Source: CAIVVT01 sp052145115 (lineage in GTDB: Bacteria > Acidobacteriota > Terriglobia > Bryobacterales > Bryobacteraceae). From it: a stretch of DNA of 64,000 bases. The position numbers and the translations under genes were made by a program. The stretch lies in the NCBI GenBank assembly GCA_052145115.1, contig JBKQPG010000023.1:1-64000 (forward strand). The letters run 5' to 3'. Every line of letters begins with the position of its first letter. Within the stretch, counting starts at the first letter, position 1. Below the pieces are notes generated by a model. That model was not told the origin of the DNA and searched no databases. It was given only the letters and a program-made list of their open reading frames with translations. This document shows positions 46,341 to 55,977 of the stretch, piece after piece.

Positions 46341-47393
46341 ATGACACCTCGCGAACGCTGGATGGCGGTTCTCGAAGGCCACGCCGTTGACCGACCGCCG
46401 TGCGATTACTGGGCCACGGCCGAAGTGACTGCCCGCCTGCGGCGCGACCTGAATTGCCCCGACGACCGCGCGCTGTGGAAATGTTTGGGCGTGGACAAGT
46501 GCATCCACCTTGCGCCGCGCCATCCGCGGGCCGTGGAAACGGACTGGCATCTGCAGTCCCTGTTTAGTATCTGGGGCATCGTGACGCGCGAAATCGGATA
46601 CGGGTCGGGCGTCTACTGTGAAGTCGCCAGTGGTCCGCTGGAGTGGGCCGAGACGCCGGCCGACGTCGAGCGCTTCGCCTGGCCGGATCCCGAGGAGTGG
46701 GACCTGACCGGCCTTCGCCAGCAGGCGCTGGCCTGGAAAGACTACCCCATCCTGTGCGGCTCCCACGAGCCGTTCTATCTCTACAGCCGGATGCGCGGCA
46801 TGGAGCGCGCGCTCACCGATCTGCTGGACCGTCCCGCCATCGCCGAAGCGGCGCTGGAGCGCATCCACTGGATTCACGCGGCGCTGTTCGAGCGCATCCT
46901 GACGGAGGCCGGCGATCTGCTCGACTTCGTCTATGTCGCCGAAGACCTCGGCACCCAGGAATCGCTGCTGCTCAGCCCCGCCCTATTCCGGCGTTTTCTG
47001 CGCCCAACGCTCAGCCGCGTGATCGACCTCGCGCATCGCCACGGCGTGCGCGTCTTCCACCACGACGACGGCGCGATTCGCCCGTTGATCCCCGATCTGC
47101 TCGACATGGGCATCGACCTGCTGAACCCAATCCAATGGCGCTGCCGCGGCATGGAGCGCGCCGCGCTGGCCCGCGATTTCGGCAGCCGCGTGGTGTTCCA
47201 CGGCGGCGTCGATAACCAGCAAACGCTGCCCTTCGGCACTCCCGCCGACGTGCGTCGCGAAGTGCAGGAGAATATCGCCGCGTTCGCGCGTTGCAAGGGC
47301 TATATCGTGGCGCCATGCCATAACATCCAGGCCAACACGCCGACCGGGAACATCGTCGCGCTTTACGAAACTGTGCGAAACAGTGGACGCTGA
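46341..47393 (+). CDS. URO-D family protein (methyltransferase-like), not HemE
   Basis: A 350-residue protein of the uroporphyrinogen decarboxylase superfamily. It begins MTPRERWMAVLEGHAVDRPPCDYW, typical of the branch that includes methylcobamide:CoM methyltransferases and proteins of unknown role. True HemE motifs (for example FRQAGRYLPEY) are absent. FHHDDGAIRPLIPDLLDMGIDLLNPIQ and VFHGGVDNQQTLPFGTPADVRREV, then APCHNIQANTP, are the conserved barrel segments. The ATG at 46341 has GAGG upstream; in-frame ATGs at 46320, 46326 and 46332 are possible. It is convergent with an oxidoreductase-aminotransferase pair and could belong to the same pathway. Confidence 0.82.
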   Translation: MTPRERWMAVLEGHAVDRPPCDYWATAEVTARLRRDLNCPDDRALWKCLGVDKCIHLAPRHPRAVETDWHLQSLFSIWGIVTREIGYGSGVYCEVASGPLEWAETPADVERFAWPDPEEWDLTGLRQQALAWKDYPILCGSHEPFYLYSRMRGMERALTDLLDRPAIAEAALERIHWIHAALFERILTEAGDLLDFVYVAEDLGTQESLLLSPALFRRFLRPTLSRVIDLAHRHGVRVFHHDDGAIRPLIPDLLDMGIDLLNPIQWRCRGMERAALARDFGSRVVFHGGVDNQQTLPFGTPADVRREVQENIAAFARCKGYIVAPCHNIQANTPTGNIVALYETVRNSGR

Positions 47394-47436
47394 TGCCGCG
47401 CGCCGGCCGGGCGAATTGTGGCGCCGATGGCGTCCC

Positions 47437-48678
47437 TCACGAAGCGCTCTCGACGGATGATGCGGGGTATTTGATGATCGACTCGCGCGCGCCGTTCAGG
47501 ATCGACCAGCGGGCGGCTTCAATCACGCGTTCGTTGTAGCTGCTGTTGGCCGGCGTGGCGATGATGCCGGCCTGGTCGATCTCCGTGAGCGCCTGGCGCC
47601 GGCTTTCTGCCGAGTCGCGCTCTTGCTCCAGCCGCACCACGGCGCGCACGATGTGCTCGATCGAACGGTAGCCGTAACCCACCGGCGTCAAGCCGCCGTC
47701 GCCCAGATCGACGTACTGGAAATAGTCCGGGCTGGGCTCGGCGTACAAGGTCGATCCGGGCCCTCCCGGCCTCCGCAGGTAGGAGTAGGAAAGGCCGCGG
47801 TACTGGTCGGAGTGTGCGATCAGCGCGCCCCGGTTCGCGCCGGCGCAGTACATCGTCAATCCCTGCGTGTTGCTGCCCGGAGCGTCATCCGGGAAGCCCA
47901 GCGCGTTCTGCACATTCAGACAGGCGCCGTTATTCCAGATCACCCGCGCGTCGGTCCACAGGAAGCCTTCACGCCCGTTCGGATATTTGTCGCGCACACC
48001 GTAGACCGACACGGAAACCGGCAGCAGCCCGGTGATGAAATGCACCAGGTCCACGTAGTGGCAGCCGATATAGGTGAAGGCGTCGGAGTGCTCCACCGTG
48101 CACCAGTTCTGAAAATTGGAATGGCGGTAGTACCACTTCTCGAGCAAACAGCACGTCCCCAACCGGAATTCGCCGAACAATCCCTGGCGATACGCCCGGC
48201 GGGCCATCAGGCTGCGGTCGTCGAAGCGTTTGTGATACTCGGCCGCGACCAGCAATCCGCGTGCCCGGCCCGCGCGCTCGATCGCCTGCGCGTCGGCCGT
48301 CTTCAACACCAGCGGCTTCACGCTCAGCACGTTCTGATCGGCGCCCAGCGCCGTCATGATGGCCTCGCAATGCAGTTGATCCGGCAGCGCCACCACCACC
48401 AGGTTGCGCGGCGGCATCCCGGCGATCACTCGTGCGTACAAGTCCGGTTGCGGCGCGTCGGGGTCTGCCTCCAGCGGCGGAAACGGAACGAACGATTGGC
48501 CCGGAAACGCGCGCGCGATCTGCTCCGACCGCGCCAGTTCGCGCAGCGGCCGGGCGTCCAGCGCGCACACCGCGATCCGCCCGATCACGCCTTGCCGTTG
48601 CAGCTCGTACAGCGACGGCAGGATCTGATCGTGGGTGATCATCCCCCCGCCCACGACTGTCACTTCGAGCGGGTTCAT
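47437..48678 (-). CDS. Gfo/Idh/MocA-family oxidoreductase
   Basis: A 413-residue cytosolic NAD(P)-dependent dehydrogenase-like protein. The Rossmann motif is VTVVGGGMITHDQ near residue 6. VKPLVLK at about 123 replaces the usual EKP, with Val in place of Glu. SDAFTYIGCHYVDLVHFITG holds the conserved His/Asp helix. It is longer than usual (about 350). The ATG at 48678 overlaps the TGA of the upstream aminotransferase gene (ATGA), so the two are coupled. Oxidoreductase plus class III aminotransferase suggests an amino sugar or amino polyol pathway, as in scyllo-inosamine-type chemistry. That is inference only. Confidence 0.83.
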   Translation of the reverse strand: MNPLEVTVVGGGMITHDQILPSLYELQRQGVIGRIAVCALDARPLRELARSEQIARAFPGQSFVPFPPLEADPDAPQPDLYARVIAGMPPRNLVVVALPDQLHCEAIMTALGADQNVLSVKPLVLKTADAQAIERAGRARGLLVAAEYHKRFDDRSLMARRAYRQGLFGEFRLGTCCLLEKWYYRHSNFQNWCTVEHSDAFTYIGCHYVDLVHFITGLLPVSVSVYGVRDKYPNGREGFLWTDARVIWNNGACLNVQNALGFPDDAPGSNTQGLTMYCAGANRGALIAHSDQYRGLSYSYLRRPGGPGSTLYAEPSPDYFQYVDLGDGGLTPVGYGYRSIEHIVRAVVRLEQERDSAESRRQALTEIDQAGIIATPANSSYNERVIEAARWSILNGARESIIKYPASSVESAS

Positions 48679-50057
48679 CGCGCTGCCTCCGGCCGCGCCA
48701 GGCTTTCGTTGACGGCCTCTTCGAAGGCCTCCAGGCTCTCCCTCAGCGCCTCTTCGGTGATGCACAACGGCGGCGCGATCTTTACCGTCGAACCGTTGTA
48801 ACCCACCGGGCTGAACATCAGCACGCCCTTTTCGATCGATCGCCGCACGATCTCCCACGCCAGTTCGCCGTCCGGCTCGCCGTTCTCCGGATGGATGCAG
48901 ATGAACCCCGCCACCAGTCCCTTGCCTAGCACCGCGCCAATTTCCGGATGCGGCTGCTGAATCTCCTTGAGGCGCGCGTGCAGCAGGGCCCCCAATTGCG
49001 CGCTTTTCACGACCAGGTTTTCCCGCAGGATGAGCTCGATCGATGCCAGCGCCGCCGCGCAGCACACCGGGTTGCCGCTGTGCGTGGAGGTCATGCTGCC
49101 CGGGCCAAACTGATCCATCAACTCCGCGCGCCCGGCCACGGCCGAGATGGGCAGCGAACTCGAGATGCCCTTGCCGAAGCACGCCAGGTCGGGCGCCACG
49201 CCGTAATGTTCGAACCCCCACAGCGTCCCGGTGCGGCCAAACCCGGCCTGCACTTCGTCCAACACCAGCAGCGCCCCATGCCGCTCGCACCATTCCCGCA
49301 GGCTGCGCGCATAGGCCGCCGGCGCGAACGCCGCCGTGCCGCCCTGGTAGGTCTCCATCAACACGCCGGCGACGTTTCGCGGCTCGACGCCCGCCTCCCT
49401 CAGGCTGCGCTCGAACAGGTCAAAGGAAATGTCCTGAGTCCAGAAGCCGTCGGGAAACGGCGCCTGCACGAAGCCCGGGTCGAGGTTGACGATCCACTCC
49501 TTCAGCGCCGGGATTCCGCCCGCCTGCTGCGCGCCCAGCGTGCGGCCGTGAAAACCCTTCTCGAAGGAGACGATCACGTTTTTGGCCCGGCCGCCGTGGC
49601 GCACGCCCCACGCGCGGCACAGCTTGATGGCGCATTCCACGGCTTCCGAACCCGTAGTGAGCAGGAACACCTTCTTGAGCGGCTCGGGAAGCAGCCCGGC
49701 GAGCCGCTCCACCAGTTGCGCGCGTTCCTGGCTGGGGAAGCAGTAGGTGGTCAGCAGACCCTTGGCGGCCTGGTCTCTGATGGCGTCCCGAATCTCCTCC
49801 CGGCCGTGCCCGGCATTGGTGATCAGCACGCCCGAGCTCCAGTCGATCCAGCAGTTGCCGAAGGCGTCGTATACCTGGAATCCATCGGCGTGATCCCACA
49901 CGATCGGCGGCTGGCCGCGCATCGCCACCGGCTCCCAACGCGCCAGCGCCTCCAGCGCCGCCACCGAGCCCGGCGCCGGGATCGCGGTCTGTATACACCG
50001 CAGCGCCGTCTGAACGTGCGGTACTCGTTGGGGCGTCAGGTCATATTCCTTCGCCAT
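48675..50057 (-). CDS. Class III PLP-dependent aminotransferase
   Basis: A 460-residue fold-type I aminotransferase of the ornithine/GABA/acetylornithine group. The PLP lysine is Lys296 in ACFGKGISSSLPISAV. LLTTGSEAVECAIKLCR binds the phosphate, VSFEKGFHGRTLGAQQ follows, and LVLDEVQAGFGRTGTLW carries the cofactor Asp. The substrate is not clear. The ATG at 50057 was chosen because a GGGGGG ribosome binding site lies 9 bases upstream; another ATG at 50066 is closer to it. It forms an operon with the Gfo/Idh gene downstream. Confidence 0.88.
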   Translation of the reverse strand: MAKEYDLTPQRVPHVQTALRCIQTAIPAPGSVAALEALARWEPVAMRGQPPIVWDHADGFQVYDAFGNCWIDWSSGVLITNAGHGREEIRDAIRDQAAKGLLTTYCFPSQERAQLVERLAGLLPEPLKKVFLLTTGSEAVECAIKLCRAWGVRHGGRAKNVIVSFEKGFHGRTLGAQQAGGIPALKEWIVNLDPGFVQAPFPDGFWTQDISFDLFERSLREAGVEPRNVAGVLMETYQGGTAAFAPAAYARSLREWCERHGALLVLDEVQAGFGRTGTLWGFEHYGVAPDLACFGKGISSSLPISAVAGRAELMDQFGPGSMTSTHSGNPVCCAAALASIELILRENLVVKSAQLGALLHARLKEIQQPHPEIGAVLGKGLVAGFICIHPENGEPDGELAWEIVRRSIEKGVLMFSPVGYNGSTVKIAPPLCITEEALRESLEAFEEAVNESLARPEAAR

Positions 50058-50362
50058 GTTTCTCATCCCCCCCGCGGGTTCGTCCCCGGGATGCGCCGCT
50101 GGCCCCTCGCGGCCGTCGGCGCGCCGATCAAGCCCAGTATCGCGTAGACGCCCGGCCGCGGTCGCGCCATCCCCTGATCGCCCTACTGCGCCGGGCCTCG
50201 GAAACTGCTTTTTAATGATCATTCGACAATTAGTGTTGGTAAAAGTCCGTTTCCGCGCGATAAAGAGGATGAGGGTGTAAAATCTGAAGGCGAGCAGAGT
50301 GTCCGAAGTATATACTGGACACCTAAGTCTTGTTGCAGCCAATTGATATAACGGGGGAAACC
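50058..50362. other. Divergent intergenic region with a dyad
   Basis: A gap of about 300 bases between the aminotransferase (minus) and the HAF/IPT protein (plus). It is AT-richer near 50210-50330. A dyad sits at 50299-50322: GTGTCC and GGACAC enclose a second palindrome, AGTATATACT. No gene is seen. Confidence 0.5.
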
Positions 50363-53047
50363 GTGCGAACTATTGAATCTGATTCACCTCGCAGTGGCGC
50401 GCTGTCCGCGGCCGCTCCATGTGGCCCCGAGCCGCGGCACTCCGCCTGCCGCCCGGCCGCCGGTCGCTCCGGAATACTCGGAATGCTGACGCCGGGATCC
50501 CTGGCCATCGCCGCTTGTCTGGCCGCGCTGGTGTGGGCTCCGCCGGCCCTGGCGGACCCGATTACCAGCCTCGGCACGCTCGGCGGCTATTTCAGTTATG
50601 CCCGCGCCATCAACGATAGCGGACAAATTGTCGGCGATTCCTCCACTATTGCCAGCTCCGATGACATTTTCTCTTACACGACGCTCGGCGGCATGGTCGA
50701 CCTGGGCCTGTTGGGGGGCAATCTGGGACCGAACGGCGTGGCCACCGCCATCAACGGCGCAGGACAGATCGTCGGCTACGCCTGGGCCAAGAACGGCGAA
50801 GGCTTTCACGCCTTTCTGTATTCCAATGGCGTCTTCACTGACCTGGGCACCCTCGGCGGCCCAGACAGCTTCGCCTATGGCATCAACAGCAGCGGACAGA
50901 TCGTCGGTTACTCGTACCTCGTCGACGGATCGGAGCATGCCTTCTCGTACACGAAATCCGGCGGCATGACCGACCTGGGGACGCTTGGAGGCGCGGACAG
51001 CGCCGCCGTCGGCATCAACGACAGCGGTGAAATCGTCGGTTCCTCGGAGGTATCCGGAGGCAACACGCATGCCTTCTCATACACCACGGCCGATGGCCTG
51101 GTCGACCTGGGCACCCTCGGTGGCGCCAACAGCGCTGCCATTGCCATCAACGCCACCGGACAGATCGCCGGTTCCGCGGACACGGCCGGCGGCGCCGCGC
51201 ATGCCTTCCTCATTTCCGGCGGCCCCATGGCCGACCTGGGCACTCTGGGAGGGACTAACAGCACGGCCGTCGCCATCAACGCTGCCGGACAAATCGTCGG
51301 TTACTCGGACACTGGGAGCGGCTCGGACGCCTTCCTCTACTCGAGTGGCATCATGGTCGATCTGAACACGCTGCTACCCGTCGACTCCGGCTGGTTCTTG
51401 ATAGCGGCTTACGACATCAATGATTATGGGCAGGCGGTCGGCTATGGCCAGCAGTCCGGCGCTCCGGACGTTGCGTTCCGTCTGGATACGGAGCCGCCGG
51501 TCATTACAGAATTGAGCCCTGGCTGGGCCACGGCGGGACAAGCGGGCTTTACGCTGACGGTCACGGGCACGAATTTCTTCCCCGGAGCGGTGGTGCTGTG
51601 GAACGGCACGCCGCTGACGACGACGCCCAGCAGCCCCGGCACGCTAACCGTGACCATTCCGGCCAGCTATGTCGCCACGGCCACCACGGCCAGCGTCACC
51701 GTGGACTCGGCCGGTACTTCGGACCCGGTGACGTTCACCATCTATCCTCCACCCTCGATCTCGTTGCTGAGTCCGAATTCGGCGCACGAGAACGGCTCCG
51801 GCTTCAATATGACGGTCACAGGCGCGAATTTCTTCTCTGGCGCGACGGTCTATTGGGGCGCCACGGCGCTGACGACGACCTACAATGACTCCAACCATCT
51901 CACGGCTGCGGTTACGTCCAGCCAGCTGCTCACCGCCGGCACGGTCAATGTCACGGTCAAGCTGAATGGCGTCGCGTCGAACGCGTTACCCTTCACCATC
52001 ATCCCCCCGCCGCCAACCATCACCAGCCTCAACCCCAGCTCGGCCGCCGCGGCCGGCCCGGCCTTCACCCTGACGATTAATGGAACCAACTACGTCACCG
52101 GAGCGGTGGCCTATTGGAACGCCACGGCGCTGACGACCACCTACGTAAGCGGCACCCAGATCACCGCCGCGGTGCCGGCCAGCCTGATCGCGGGTGTGGG
52201 CTCGGCCACCATCACTGTTATGACCAGCGGCGGCACCTCGGGCGGCGCGACGTTCACCATCAAGCCCCAACCCGTGCTGATCAGTATCAGTCCCAGTTCG
52301 GCAGTCGCCGGCGGCCCAGCCTTCACCCTGACGGCCACCGGCTCGAACTTCCTCCCCAGTGCGAAGGTACGCTGGAACGGCACGGCGCTGACGACCACTT
52401 ACGTGAGTTCCACTACGCTCACCGCGGCCGTTCCGGCGCCCGATATCGCCACGGCCGGCACGGCCAGCGTCACCGTGAAACTTCTGGGCGCCACTTCGGC
52501 CGCGGTCACCTTCACCATCACGTCGCCGCTCGGCACGATAACTCTAACGCCCAGCTCGCTGCTGGCGGGAGGACCCGGCTTTATCTTGCAGGTCGGCGGA
52601 TCGGGCTTCCACTCCGGTGCGACGATCTATTGGGGGACCACCGCGCTGGCGACGACGTTTGTCGGCTCCGGCCAGCTCCTGGCAACGGTCCCGGCCAGCC
52701 TGATCGCGACTCCGGGCACGGTCGGCGTTACGGTGGAGCAACTGGGCGTCTATTCGGCCGCGGCGACATTCACCATCCTGGCCCCGGCGGCGACGCTTAC
52801 CAGCCTCAGTCCCAACTCGGCGCTGCACGGCGCAGCGGGTTTCACCCTGACCATCAACGGCAGCGGCTTCGCCTCGGGGGCGGTTGCCAAGTGGGGCGCC
52901 ACGGCGCTGGCGACGACGTTCGTGAGCGCCGGCAAGCTCACGGCGTCGGTCTCGTCCTCCGACATCGCCACGGCGACCAGCGTGAGCGTCACCGTCGTCA
53001 ACCCCGGGGCCAACGCCTCCAATGCGCTGACCTTTACCGTCCATTAG
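50363..53047 (+). CDS. Secreted HAF-repeat and IPT/TIG-repeat protein
   Basis: A protein of 894 residues. A hydrophobic signal segment (LTPGSLAIAACLAALVWAPPALA) lies about 40 residues in, so either the GTG at 50363 (with GGGGGAAA before it) or an ATG at 50483 is the true start. Residues about 70-380 hold seven HAF-type repeats of the form DLGTLGG...A-AIN-SGQIVG, expected to form a beta-propeller-like structure. Residues 395-894 hold six IPT/TIG Ig-like repeats, each opening like SPSSAVAGGPAFTLT and containing WNGTALTTTYVS-type strands. It has no sorting signal or enzyme domain. It is probably a surface or secreted adhesion or structural protein. Confidence 0.85.
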   Translation: MRTIESDSPRSGALSAAAPCGPEPRHSACRPAAGRSGILGMLTPGSLAIAACLAALVWAPPALADPITSLGTLGGYFSYARAINDSGQIVGDSSTIASSDDIFSYTTLGGMVDLGLLGGNLGPNGVATAINGAGQIVGYAWAKNGEGFHAFLYSNGVFTDLGTLGGPDSFAYGINSSGQIVGYSYLVDGSEHAFSYTKSGGMTDLGTLGGADSAAVGINDSGEIVGSSEVSGGNTHAFSYTTADGLVDLGTLGGANSAAIAINATGQIAGSADTAGGAAHAFLISGGPMADLGTLGGTNSTAVAINAAGQIVGYSDTGSGSDAFLYSSGIMVDLNTLLPVDSGWFLIAAYDINDYGQAVGYGQQSGAPDVAFRLDTEPPVITELSPGWATAGQAGFTLTVTGTNFFPGAVVLWNGTPLTTTPSSPGTLTVTIPASYVATATTASVTVDSAGTSDPVTFTIYPPPSISLLSPNSAHENGSGFNMTVTGANFFSGATVYWGATALTTTYNDSNHLTAAVTSSQLLTAGTVNVTVKLNGVASNALPFTIIPPPPTITSLNPSSAAAAGPAFTLTINGTNYVTGAVAYWNATALTTTYVSGTQITAAVPASLIAGVGSATITVMTSGGTSGGATFTIKPQPVLISISPSSAVAGGPAFTLTATGSNFLPSAKVRWNGTALTTTYVSSTTLTAAVPAPDIATAGTASVTVKLLGATSAAVTFTITSPLGTITLTPSSLLAGGPGFILQVGGSGFHSGATIYWGTTALATTFVGSGQLLATVPASLIATPGTVGVTVEQLGVYSAAATFTILAPAATLTSLSPNSALHGAAGFTLTINGSGFASGAVAKWGATALATTFVSAGKLTASVSSSDIATATSVSVTVVNPGANASNALTFTVH

Positions 53048-53208
53048 CGGCCGCCGGCGGACCATCCCCTCAACCGGGCTTGGAGCCACGGCGAATTGTC
53101 GCTGCAGATTTCGTGAAACTACGGCGCTGGCGCTCTGTCGCCTCCGTTGCGCCGACTGCCCGGATTGGACCGGCGTCTCGATCCGGCTATCCCGGCAGCG
53201 CCTCGGCC

Positions 53209-54999
53209 CTATAACGGAATGTGCAGGGTGCCCACCCTGCCCGACGGAACGTCGCGGAACCCGATGCTGAAGCCCGTTGTTCCCGGCGGCGTCTTCACGC
53301 GCGCGCCCAGCACCAGGCCCCGCTCCTGAACCTGGTGCAACGTGGCTTCGCTGAAGCGCAGCGGAATCGTCGTCATCTGTTCCACCTTGCCCACCACGAC
53401 CAGAAACTCCAGCGCGCCAGTCCACTTCTCGTCCTTCGGTTCGAGCGTGATGCTATGCGGATCTATGGTCACGGCTGCCCTGTAGCCTCCCTCCAGCGGA
53501 TCGAGATGCACGCTGAAGCCGACGCCGGCCAGCGTCACTGGATTCGAGATCGCCTCGGCCAGCCTCGGCGCCATGGCCGCGTCCCGCGCGGCCACATATC
53601 CGGGCCGGTAGCGCAGCCTCACGTCCGGCCGCTCCACGCTCACCTCGAGATGATGATACGAACCATCGAGGCTGCCGGCCGGGACCGCGAAAGCCAGTGC
53701 ATAACTCACCCGCGCGTCGCTGGCCGCCTCCTGAATGGCCGAGCTCAGGTCGTTGATCTGGTGGAACGCCCGGCCGCCGGTCTCTCCGGCCAGGGTTTCC
53801 AGCGTCTCGTAGTTGAAATCGGGCGGTGCTACGGCCTTGGGTGGCTTGCTGCGCTTGCCGATCGAACTGCGGTCGGCCTGGAAAACCGGGGCTACCGGGA
53901 CGCCCCGCGTGTCCACCGGATAGACCGCCACATCGGCTTCATTCAAGGCCCGGATCGCGCGCGCGACGTCACTTTCAAACGACAAGCCGGTGCCCGGCAA
54001 CTGCGCCGACGCTCCATTCGGACTCGCGGCACTCGCCTGCGTGCTCGCGCCACTTCCTCCTGCGCCTGAGCCGCTCCCGCCCGTGCCGCCACCCGCGCCT
54101 CCGCTCCCTCTTCCGCCGCCCCGGCGGCCCTGCCCGGCCCCACGGCCGGACTGCCGGCCACCGGGGTTGCTCTGGGGCATGCTGTCCACGCTGTTCTGCA
54201 AACCAAGTTGAATCGGGAACCCGCCGGAAATCCAGATCAGCGCCTTGCGGCCGGGAACGCCCTGCAAGTGTCCGGCAATGGTCGCCAGCGCCGCCGCGGT
54301 CCGCGTCGCGCGCACCGTCTCGGCGTAGTCGGCATATGGTTGGTTGGAGGCCTGGATGAAGCTGTCCCACAACGCGCTGGTGGACTGGTCGCCGGTCAGC
54401 GAATTGGCCGACGCCGGCGCAGCCTCGGAGGCCTCGACTTCAGGATTCACGCGATTCGAGTGCTTCGCCATCGCCGCCAGCAGCGTCGCCAGATCCTGCG
54501 AAAAATCGTGCAGCAGATGAAGCGAGTCGCCCAGCACGAAAACGGCGACCCGGCTGGTTGCGGGCAGCCCGCGCAGGTAATGCACAAAGTCCTTCTTGGC
54601 CTGCTCCTGGTCGCTGAGCCGCGTATTCAATTCATCGAACAGAAAGACAGTCACAGCCGCCGCGCCCCGGCCCGGCCGGTTCGTGTACGTCCCCGACGCT
54701 GGCGCACCCGGCACGCCCGTGGCCGTCTCGCGGGCATCCTCCAGGGCAAACAGCACAATCTTCTGTTCCTCACCGTTGTCGTGTACCACGAAGTCTCCAC
54801 GACTGAGGTCCTCCACCGGCTTGCCGTGCTTGTCCTTGGCCACCACGTTCAGCACAACGATGTGCGTGCCGCCCTGGATCACCAGGCTGTCCGGCGCAGC
54901 TTGCGGGAGCGTGGGTAGCGCCAGCGCGAGCAGCAGCGCCACCGGCCAGGCATACCGCCGGACTGCACCGGCGCGAAGTCGGAACGGGCGAATCCTCAT
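53209..54999 (-). CDS. VWFA-related acidobacterial-type secreted protein
   Basis: A 596-residue protein with a signal peptide (WPVALLLALALPTLPQAAP). The start of the mature part, THIVVLNVVAKDKHGKPVEDLSRGDFVVHDNGEEQKI, is the hallmark of the VWFA-related family that is strongly expanded in Acidobacteriota. A von Willebrand A-like domain follows (VFLFDELNTRLSDQEQAKKDFVHYLRGL...VAVFVLGDSL, DARVSYALAFAVP). A low-complexity Gly/Ser/Arg insert (about 268-335) interrupts it. The C-terminal 150 residues are a beta domain. Function unknown. The ATG at 54999 was chosen; the frame continues upstream to an ATG at 55089 that is followed at once by a run of G. Confidence 0.87.
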   Translation of the reverse strand: MRIRPFRLRAGAVRRYAWPVALLLALALPTLPQAAPDSLVIQGGTHIVVLNVVAKDKHGKPVEDLSRGDFVVHDNGEEQKIVLFALEDARETATGVPGAPASGTYTNRPGRGAAAVTVFLFDELNTRLSDQEQAKKDFVHYLRGLPATSRVAVFVLGDSLHLLHDFSQDLATLLAAMAKHSNRVNPEVEASEAAPASANSLTGDQSTSALWDSFIQASNQPYADYAETVRATRTAAALATIAGHLQGVPGRKALIWISGGFPIQLGLQNSVDSMPQSNPGGRQSGRGAGQGRRGGGRGSGGAGGGTGGSGSGAGGSGASTQASAASPNGASAQLPGTGLSFESDVARAIRALNEADVAVYPVDTRGVPVAPVFQADRSSIGKRSKPPKAVAPPDFNYETLETLAGETGGRAFHQINDLSSAIQEAASDARVSYALAFAVPAGSLDGSYHHLEVSVERPDVRLRYRPGYVAARDAAMAPRLAEAISNPVTLAGVGFSVHLDPLEGGYRAAVTIDPHSITLEPKDEKWTGALEFLVVVGKVEQMTTIPLRFSEATLHQVQERGLVLGARVKTPPGTTGFSIGFRDVPSGRVGTLHIPL

Positions 55000-55109
55000 G
55001 CGGTGCCCCGCGGCGGAGTCTATAGGATGATCGGGATCGGACCCAAGCGTCAATCTATCTGGCGACTGTTGCAGCCGCCCCCCCCCCATTTGGCCTTGGG
55101 AGGAGGCTT

Positions 55110-55302
55110 TAGCCCGGATGTTTCACCACGATCGCAGCGAGGCGCGATGAGAGGGCTGCAGCTACAAGGCGCGCTTGCGGGACGCCCGCAGGCGTACTTG
55201 GCGGTACGTCGAGGACGGGGGGTGCCCTCTGGGCCTAGCGCAACGCAGTAGATGCGGCCCTATCGCGCGCCGCAGCCGATTGTTGGTGGAACATCCGGGT
55301 TA
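55110..55302. mobile_element. MITE-like inverted-repeat element, copy B
   Basis: A 193-base element. The left end starts TAGCCCGGATGTTTCACCA, and the right end read on the minus strand starts TAACCCGGATGTTCCACCA (17 of 19 match). It is the inverse-orientation sister of 11493-11844 and lacks the nested insertion found there. There is no coding sequence. The right end supplies the TAA stop codon of the DUF2784 gene. Confidence 0.75.
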
Positions 55303-55695
55303 GACCCGAGTCCCGGCGCGAGTCCGGAAGCGCCACGCATAGACGCCCAGGTTGACGACGCAGACAGCTGTTCCGACCCACGTCAGAAGCTGCGGCGAGA
55401 CATCCGGGTAGACCACCGCTTGCAAATAATGGATCACAAAGCCCTCGTGATAGGGGGTCAGGCCGGCTCTGTTCATCAGCGCCTGCTCCAGCAGCGTCAG
55501 CGGGCAGTACCAGGGGCCGGCCTCGATCACGATGCCGTACAGCAACGAGAGGATGTGGAACCACCGCAGAAGCGCGCTGTGGCGGGTCAGCAGGCAGCCA
55601 CAGATCACCCACGCGATCCAGACGAGGTGTGTACAGAGAACAACTTGCGCCAGGCCCTGGTAAAGGTTCATCACCATCGCCGGGACATTGTTCAA
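55300..55695 (-). CDS. DUF2784 membrane protein
   Basis: A 131-residue membrane protein with four helices. It shows the DUF2784 pattern: THLVWIAWVICGCLL, RWFHILSLLYGIVIE, WYCPLTLLEQAL, GFVIHYLQAVVYPDVSPQL and a last helix. The conserved CPLT-x-E motif and YP are complete. Function unknown. The ATG may be at 55695 or six residues further in (MNLYQGL). The stop codon lies in the end of repeat element B. The small membrane protein gene at 55729 is 33 bases upstream on the same strand. Confidence 0.85.
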   Translation of the reverse strand: MNNVPAMVMNLYQGLAQVVLCTHLVWIAWVICGCLLTRHSALLRWFHILSLLYGIVIEAGPWYCPLTLLEQALMNRAGLTPYHEGFVIHYLQAVVYPDVSPQLLTWVGTAVCVVNLGVYAWRFRTRAGTRV

Positions 55696-55728
55696 TCGCC
55701 GCTTGTGATCGCGAGGTGCCGGACCTCG

Positions 55729-55977
55729 CTACGCTTCCTTGACCATTCGGTTGTACAGCCACGCGAACAGCGCCCCACCCAGCAGCCCGGTCGCGAAGCC
55801 GTAAACCAAACCGATCACACTGCCCAGGTAGCTGACCTGATAGCCGCAATAGAAGCCGCGTAGCAGGCTGAGGTGACCTCCGGCTCCACGCCACAGAGCT
55901 GAGAGGGTGATTACGAACACCGCCGCGCCCCACAGAATGCCCGCCGCGAGAGCAAATGCTTTGACGTTCAGTTTCAT
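55729..55977 (-). CDS. Small membrane protein, holin-annotated family
   Basis: An 82-residue protein with two helices (FALAAGILWGAAVFVITLSAL and YLGSVIGLVYGFATGLLGGALFAWLYN). The pattern MKLNVKAFALAAGILWG, YCGYQVSYLGSVIGLVYGF, GALFAWLYN matches a conserved family found in many chromosomal genomes and often labelled bacteriophage holin, although no phage genes are nearby. A good ribosome binding site (GGAGG) precedes the ATG. Function unknown. Probably co-transcribed with DUF2784. Confidence 0.8.
   Translation of the reverse strand: MKLNVKAFALAAGILWGAAVFVITLSALWRGAGGHLSLLRGFYCGYQVSYLGSVIGLVYGFATGLLGGALFAWLYNRMVKEA

Noticed and set aside
46341..47393. HemE uroporphyrinogen decarboxylase
   Set aside because: The superfamily match is clear, but the HemE substrate motifs are missing and no heme genes are nearby.
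55729..55977. Prophage remnant because of the holin-like protein
   Set aside because: This small family is commonly chromosomal, and there is no lysin, integrase or structural phage gene nearby.
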